Of a DNA stretch of 33,932 nucleotides, positions 30,564-33,932 are shown piece by piece. The translations under genes were made by a program, and so were the position numbers. The notes under the pieces are model-generated. The model searched no databases, was not told where the DNA came from, and was given only the letters and a program-made list of their open reading frames with translations. Position 1 is the first letter of the stretch, and every line of letters begins with the position of its first letter. This stretch comes from Clostridia bacterium. GTDB taxonomy: Bacteria > Bacillota > Clostridia > Peptostreptococcales > Anaerovoracaceae. The stretch is from positions 1 through 33,932 of the forward strand of contig JAIKWW010000050.1 in assembly GCA_024684465.1 (NCBI GenBank), read 5' to 3'.

Positions 30564-31967
30564 TTACAGCTGGAGTATCTGAGTGGCCAGCACGAAGTAG
30601 ATCAGGGTGGAGACCAGGTCGGTCAGCGAGGAGACCAGCGGGCCCGCCATGATGGCAGGGTCCAGGCCGATGACCTTCGCCAGGATCGGCAGCATACTGC
30701 CGGTGAGCTTTGCGACTATTATTATCACTATCATGGAAAGGGACACCGTAAGCCCCACCATGAAACCGTTGCCGTCCAGCAGCATGACTCTCACCATATT
30801 CAGAATGCTCAGGACGATGCCGATGCAGAAGCTGACTCTAAGTTCCTTCCAAAGGACCTTCGCCGCGTCTTTCAGTTCTATTTCCTCAGTTGCCAGGCCT
30901 CGTATTATCAGGGTCGAGGACTGGGAGCCGGAGTTTCCGCCCGTGCCTGAGAGCATCGGCATGTATGTGACAAGGCAGATCATCGCAGAAAGCATGTCCT
31001 GGAATCTGGTGATGATTCCGCCGGTCACGATGTAGGAGCACATGAGGGCTATGAGCCATGGGAGTCTGGACATAATGTGACTGAACACGCTCTTGTCCAG
31101 GTATTCCTCATCCGCACGTCCGCTCAGAGCCGCCATTCGCTGAAAGTCCTCTGTGGCCTCGTCATCGATGACATCGAAGATATCGTCCACGGTGATGATT
31201 CCCACGAGACGATTTTCGTTGTCCACCACCGGCAGGGCCAGCAGACCGTAGCGTTTAAATTCCTTTGATACATCTTCCTGGTCGGTCTTCACCGTCACGG
31301 AGAGGATGTTCTCGTCGTGCATGACCTCGCTCACAAGAGTCTGTCCGTCCACCACCAGCATGGATCGCAGGGACACTACTCCGATGAGATGCCTGCTGTC
31401 GTCCATCACGTAGCCGGTGTAAACGGTCTCCGAGTCCAGACCCACTTCCCGGATGTGCTGGATAGCTTCGTCCACCGTCATATTCTCCCTGAAGGAGATG
31501 TAATCGATGGTCATCAGGCTTCCGGCACTGTTCTCCGGATAGTTCAGGAAGGTGTTGATGAGCTTTCGCTCTTCCTTCGGAGTGTTCATGAGGATCCGGT
31601 CCACCAGGTTTGCGGGAAGTTCCTCCAGGATGTCGATCATATCGTCGAATGCGGATTCCTGGACGATCTGGTTGATCTCACTCTGGGTTATGCCGTTTAT
31701 GATGTCGATCTGGTCATCCTCAGGCAGGTAGGCGAAAACGTCAACCGACACGTCCTTCGGCAGCATCCTGAACACCAGGATCTCCTTTTCCAGACCCATC
31801 CGGTCGTTGATCTCCTCCAGAGTCTCCGCGATGTCTACTTCATTTAGCTCCAGGAGCTTACTTCGCATGAGACCGTACTTCTTTCCGTCGATCAGTTCGA
31901 CGATCTCATCTTTGAGCTCGTCCAGATCGAGTTTTTCAACGACTTCTGGAACTCTTTCGTTTTCCAT
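30564..31967 (-). CDS. mgtE: Magnesium transporter MgtE
   Basis: A 467-residue Mg2+ channel. The cytoplasmic N domain (about 1-130) has the LPANLVDRILMNTP and YPENSAGSLMT segments, two CBS domains follow (about 130-255), and a five-helix pore region completes it with MLSGTGGNSGSQSSTLIIRGLA and GLDPAIMAGPLVSSLTD, the latter holding the pore Asp. The N and CBS domains sense inner Mg2+ and close the pore. The frame runs open to 32090 through the leader, but AGGAGGT stands 8 nt before the ATG at 31967. A promoter and a folded leader of about 116 nt precede it. Confidence 0.94.
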   Translation of the reverse strand: MENERVPEVVEKLDLDELKDEIVELIDGKKYGLMRSKLLELNEVDIAETLEEINDRMGLEKEILVFRMLPKDVSVDVFAYLPEDDQIDIINGITQSEINQIVQESAFDDMIDILEELPANLVDRILMNTPKEERKLINTFLNYPENSAGSLMTIDYISFRENMTVDEAIQHIREVGLDSETVYTGYVMDDSRHLIGVVSLRSMLVVDGQTLVSEVMHDENILSVTVKTDQEDVSKEFKRYGLLALPVVDNENRLVGIITVDDIFDVIDDEATEDFQRMAALSGRADEEYLDKSVFSHIMSRLPWLIALMCSYIVTGGIITRFQDMLSAMICLVTYMPMLSGTGGNSGSQSSTLIIRGLATEEIELKDAAKVLWKELRVSFCIGIVLSILNMVRVMLLDGNGFMVGLTVSLSMIVIIIVAKLTGSMLPILAKVIGLDPAIMAGPLVSSLTDLVSTLIYFVLATQILQL

Positions 31968-32083
31968 GCGTTTCACCTCCTGTTTTTTCTTTAAAGCAAT
32001 ATCCCACAGGCGCCCGTCACCTGCCCTTCCCCCGGAAGGCATGCCCGATTGCACTGCAAACAGAGCGGGACGGGCCCACTCTC
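31968..32083 (-). promoter_or_regulatory. Structured 5' leader of mgtE
   Basis: The predicted 116-nt leader contains a long-range 7-bp stem GCCCGTC/GACGGGC (32069-32075 with 32012-32018) enclosing a tight hairpin CCTTCC-GGG-GGAAGG (32034-32039 with 32025-32030). The conserved M-box riboswitch segments are not visible. It could still regulate mgtE by an unknown route. Confidence 0.45.
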
Positions 32084-32089
32084 GTTCCA

Positions 32090-32118
32090 ATTATAAACTA
32101 TCTCTCTTTAACTTTAAA
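32090..32118 (-). promoter_or_regulatory. Promoter of mgtE
   Basis: A consensus -10 TATAAT (32090-32095) is preceded at 17 nt by TTTAAA (32113-32118) as a weak -35 box. Confidence 0.6.
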
Positions 32119-32141
32119 CCAATTAATGGAATTGAAATAAT

Positions 32142-32169
32142 AAAACGCCGGCGCCCCGAAGGGCGCCGG
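32142..32169 (-). terminator. Terminator of the MoxR unit
   Basis: A perfect 9-bp G+C stem (32148-32156 with 32161-32169) closed by a UUCG tetraloop on the minus strand and followed by a T-rich tail. It separates the MoxR unit from the mgtE promoter. Confidence 0.9.
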
Positions 32170-32212
32170 AAATTGCATCCTGTAATCCCGCAGAGACTTA
32201 ACCCTCCGGAAT

Positions 32213-33748
32213 CTACAGAATTGATATGTCGATCTCGTCGTTCTCGTTGAGCAGCTTGATCTCTGAGAGCAGTTCCTGCTGACGTTCGTAAACCAGCAGT
32301 TCCTTGTTATGCTCGAAGTACTTGTCGCATCCGTAGCGGCTTATGAATTTCGCAGTGTAGTAATTTGCAGTCAGTTCTGTCACTGCCACCAGCATTTCCT
32401 GATCTTCGAACACCGCCTCCACGAAGAGGAACATGTTCTCCAGCTGGCTCTGGGTATCCTCCAGATGTTTCTTCATTTCCGCCACATCCAGAGAGAACCA
32501 TTCCTTCACCATTTCGAAGCCCTCCCGGACATCCGCGATGCTCAGCTGAGCCAGTTCGTTCTTGTACTTCTCGATGGTGAGGATTACTCTTCTGAGGACA
32601 TGCTCCCTCTCCTTCGTCATGATGGTGGTGCGCTTCTCCTCTTTGTAAGCAGCCGTACGCTGAACGATATACTTTCCGAGAATGGAATCCACCGACTCTG
32701 CTGCTATCGCCGCAACCCGCTTGAACTCCGCCAGCACACCGTGGAGCTCGATCATGTAGTCCTCGGTGTCCACGTCGTCTTTCGCCCTCTGCGTCAGAGC
32801 CTCCAGCATGAGCCCGATGAGGACCAGACGCTCGTCGAACTTTGCATTCTTCGCTCTTTCCGCGATCTCGTCAGAGTATGTTCCATCCAGGATGTTCTGG
32901 ATCTGATAATCGGATTTGTACTTATTGTACAGGTCGTAGTAGATCGCAAATTCCTTGCACACTTTCTCGTGCTGGATGTATTCGCTTATTATCTGCTCAT
33001 CAACTGCATATTCCTGCTCCTCGTAGAGCTTTATGATGGTGGAGAGATCCTCCCAGCCTCTGGCTGTCACGAACTGCTCACCGTCCACAGTGTTCTCTAT
33101 GCGGTAAAAATCGTTTTTCTTGATTTCCAGATAGGTGAGTATCGCCCTGTGGATTCCCTTCTTGTATGCGTATTCCTTCCATACGGCAAAGTCAGGATCG
33201 ATGGTGATCTTCTTTACACGGTCCAGAGTTGCCACGTCAAATTCCCTTACCGACTTGTTGTGCTCAGGAGGGTTTCCCGCAGTTACGATGACCCAGCCCT
33301 CCGGAACCTCGTGTTTGCCGAAGGTCTTGTACTGAAGGAACTGGAGCATTGCAGGAGCCAGCGTCTCGGAAACGCAGTTGATCTCATCCAGGAACAGGAT
33401 ACCTTCTTTGATGCCGGTCTCCTCGATCTTATCATAGACGGAAGCTATGATTTCTGACATTGTATACTCGGAAATCTCGTACTCCCTGCCATCGTAGATC
33501 TTTGTGACGATCTTCGGCAGACCGATGGCACTCTGTCTCGTGTGATGAGTCATGGAATAGGAAACCAGACCGATCCCCAGTTCCTCCGAAATCTGTTCCA
33601 TGATGGCGGTTTTTCCGATACCCGGATCACCGATCAGAAATACAGGTCTCTGACGGACTCTGCTGATCACATAGTCCCCGAAGTCATCCTTCATCAGGTA
33701 CGATGTGATGGCGCGCTTTACTTCTTCCTTTGCCTCTTTTATATTCAT
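32213..33748 (-). CDS. MoxR-type AAA+ ATPase
   Basis: A 511-residue AAA+ protein. Walker A GDPGIGKT is near residue 40, Walker B GILFLDEINCV near 118, sensor 1 TAGNPPEHN near 155, and an Arg finger region DVATLDRVKKI follows, all in the N-terminal third. The remaining 300 residues are helical and rich in Lys and Glu, longer than in standard MoxR proteins, which are about 330 residues. AGGAGG lies about 6 nt before the ATG. It begins 10 nt after a gene whose end looks like a VWA-domain protein; MoxR-VWA pairs act as chaperones that insert metals or remodel complexes. The client here is unknown. Confidence 0.87.
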   Translation of the reverse strand: MNIKEAKEEVKRAITSYLMKDDFGDYVISRVRQRPVFLIGDPGIGKTAIMEQISEELGIGLVSYSMTHHTRQSAIGLPKIVTKIYDGREYEISEYTMSEIIASVYDKIEETGIKEGILFLDEINCVSETLAPAMLQFLQYKTFGKHEVPEGWVIVTAGNPPEHNKSVREFDVATLDRVKKITIDPDFAVWKEYAYKKGIHRAILTYLEIKKNDFYRIENTVDGEQFVTARGWEDLSTIIKLYEEQEYAVDEQIISEYIQHEKVCKEFAIYYDLYNKYKSDYQIQNILDGTYSDEIAERAKNAKFDERLVLIGLMLEALTQRAKDDVDTEDYMIELHGVLAEFKRVAAIAAESVDSILGKYIVQRTAAYKEEKRTTIMTKEREHVLRRVILTIEKYKNELAQLSIADVREGFEMVKEWFSLDVAEMKKHLEDTQSQLENMFLFVEAVFEDQEMLVAVTELTANYYTAKFISRYGCDKYFEHNKELLVYERQQELLSEIKLLNENDEIDISIL

Positions 33749-33758
33749 TACGATCCTC

Positions 33759-33932
33759 CTATATTTCGATCTCGTCAGTGATCTCGGTGGTCTCGAGAAC
33801 GAGCTTCATTGCCCAGCTCGGAACCTGATAGTCAAATTCATCGTCGTCCACGAAGACGAACGCTGTTTCATACGGCGGACGCCTCTTCGGATAAGTTCCG
33901 TTGCCGTCCGTGAAATAGATGAGCCCCTTCAG
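33759..33932 (-). CDS. VWA-like metallopeptidase-type protein, C-terminal end (partial)
   Basis: The minus-strand frame is open from the right edge to a TAG at 33759-33761 and gives 57 residues. It starts LKGLIYFTDGNGTYPKRRPP, where FTDG is the end of a VWA domain, and continues with AFVFVDDDEF and VPSWAMKLVLE, as in the DUF2201-type VWA proteins encoded next to MoxR ATPases. The stop is 10 nt before the MoxR gene, so the two are cotranscribed. The N-terminal part lies outside the window. Confidence 0.75.
   Translation of the reverse strand: MKGLIYFTDGNGTYPKRRPPYETAFVFVDDDEFDYQVPSWAMKLVLETTEITDEIEI

Noticed and set aside
31968-32083. M-box (ykoK) magnesium riboswitch before mgtE
   Set aside because: The leader is too short and the conserved M-box segments are not visible, so only a structured leader is reported.
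32309-33457. Plus-strand open frame of 382 codons
   Set aside because: Antisense to the MoxR gene; His- and Leu-rich shadow without motifs.

Overview
This is a bacterial chromosome segment of medium G+C content, with almost every gene on the minus strand. Purine-rich Shine-Dalgarno sites, lipoprotein-type binding proteins, a transketolase split into two genes, S-layer homology (SLH) domains with csaB, and OhrR/TetR-type regulators all point to a Gram-positive anaerobe of the Clostridia (Eubacteriales). No tRNA, rRNA, CRISPR array, insertion sequence or phage gene was found. The species cannot be fixed from sequence reading alone.

Layout from low to high coordinates. (1) The 3' end of an unknown plus-strand gene converges on a minus-strand unit kptA / small protein / FAD-dependent reductase, and both sides share one bidirectional hairpin terminator (316-344). 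(2) A TetR regulator with a DUF998 membrane protein, apparently self-regulated. (3) rlmD, a Vat-like acetyltransferase, an NAD(P)H flavin reductase and two half-size chromate transporters form one tightly packed unit. (4) An OhrR-like peroxide sensor lies ahead of a glutathione peroxidase. (5) Two transketolase half genes, then a polyamine-type ABC importer (potD, potB, potC, potA), a PfkB sugar kinase and an ADP-ribosylglycohydrolase. (6) A metal/siderophore-type ABC importer (binding protein, permease, ATPase). (7) A cell-surface block: small secreted protein, SLH-anchored phosphodiester glycosidase, MurJ-type flippase, DUF5693 membrane protein, CsaB pyruvyl transferase and TagA/WecG glycosyltransferase. 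(8) mgtE with a structured leader. (9) A MoxR-type AAA ATPase with the end of its probable VWA partner at the right edge.

The block most likely to be an undescribed system is 10305-18219. An importer of the spermidine/putrescine class is joined with a hydrolase that normally cuts ADP-ribosyl or ribosyl N-glycosidic bonds, a ribokinase-family kinase, and a transketolase that would take a pentose phosphate onward. The hydrolase-kinase pair matches Escherichia coli yegU-yegV. The reading is import of an amine-bearing N-glycoside, release of its sugar, phosphorylation, and entry into the pentose phosphate pathway. The importer part has its own promoter overlaid by a perfect dyad.

In the surface block the members fit one job: TagA/WecG starts a wall glycopolymer, CsaB pyruvylates it, and the pyruvylated polymer is the known ligand of SLH domains such as those on the phosphodiester glycosidase of the same block. 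Several starts were moved inward from the longest reading frame because a good Shine-Dalgarno site sits at an internal start codon; each entry says where.
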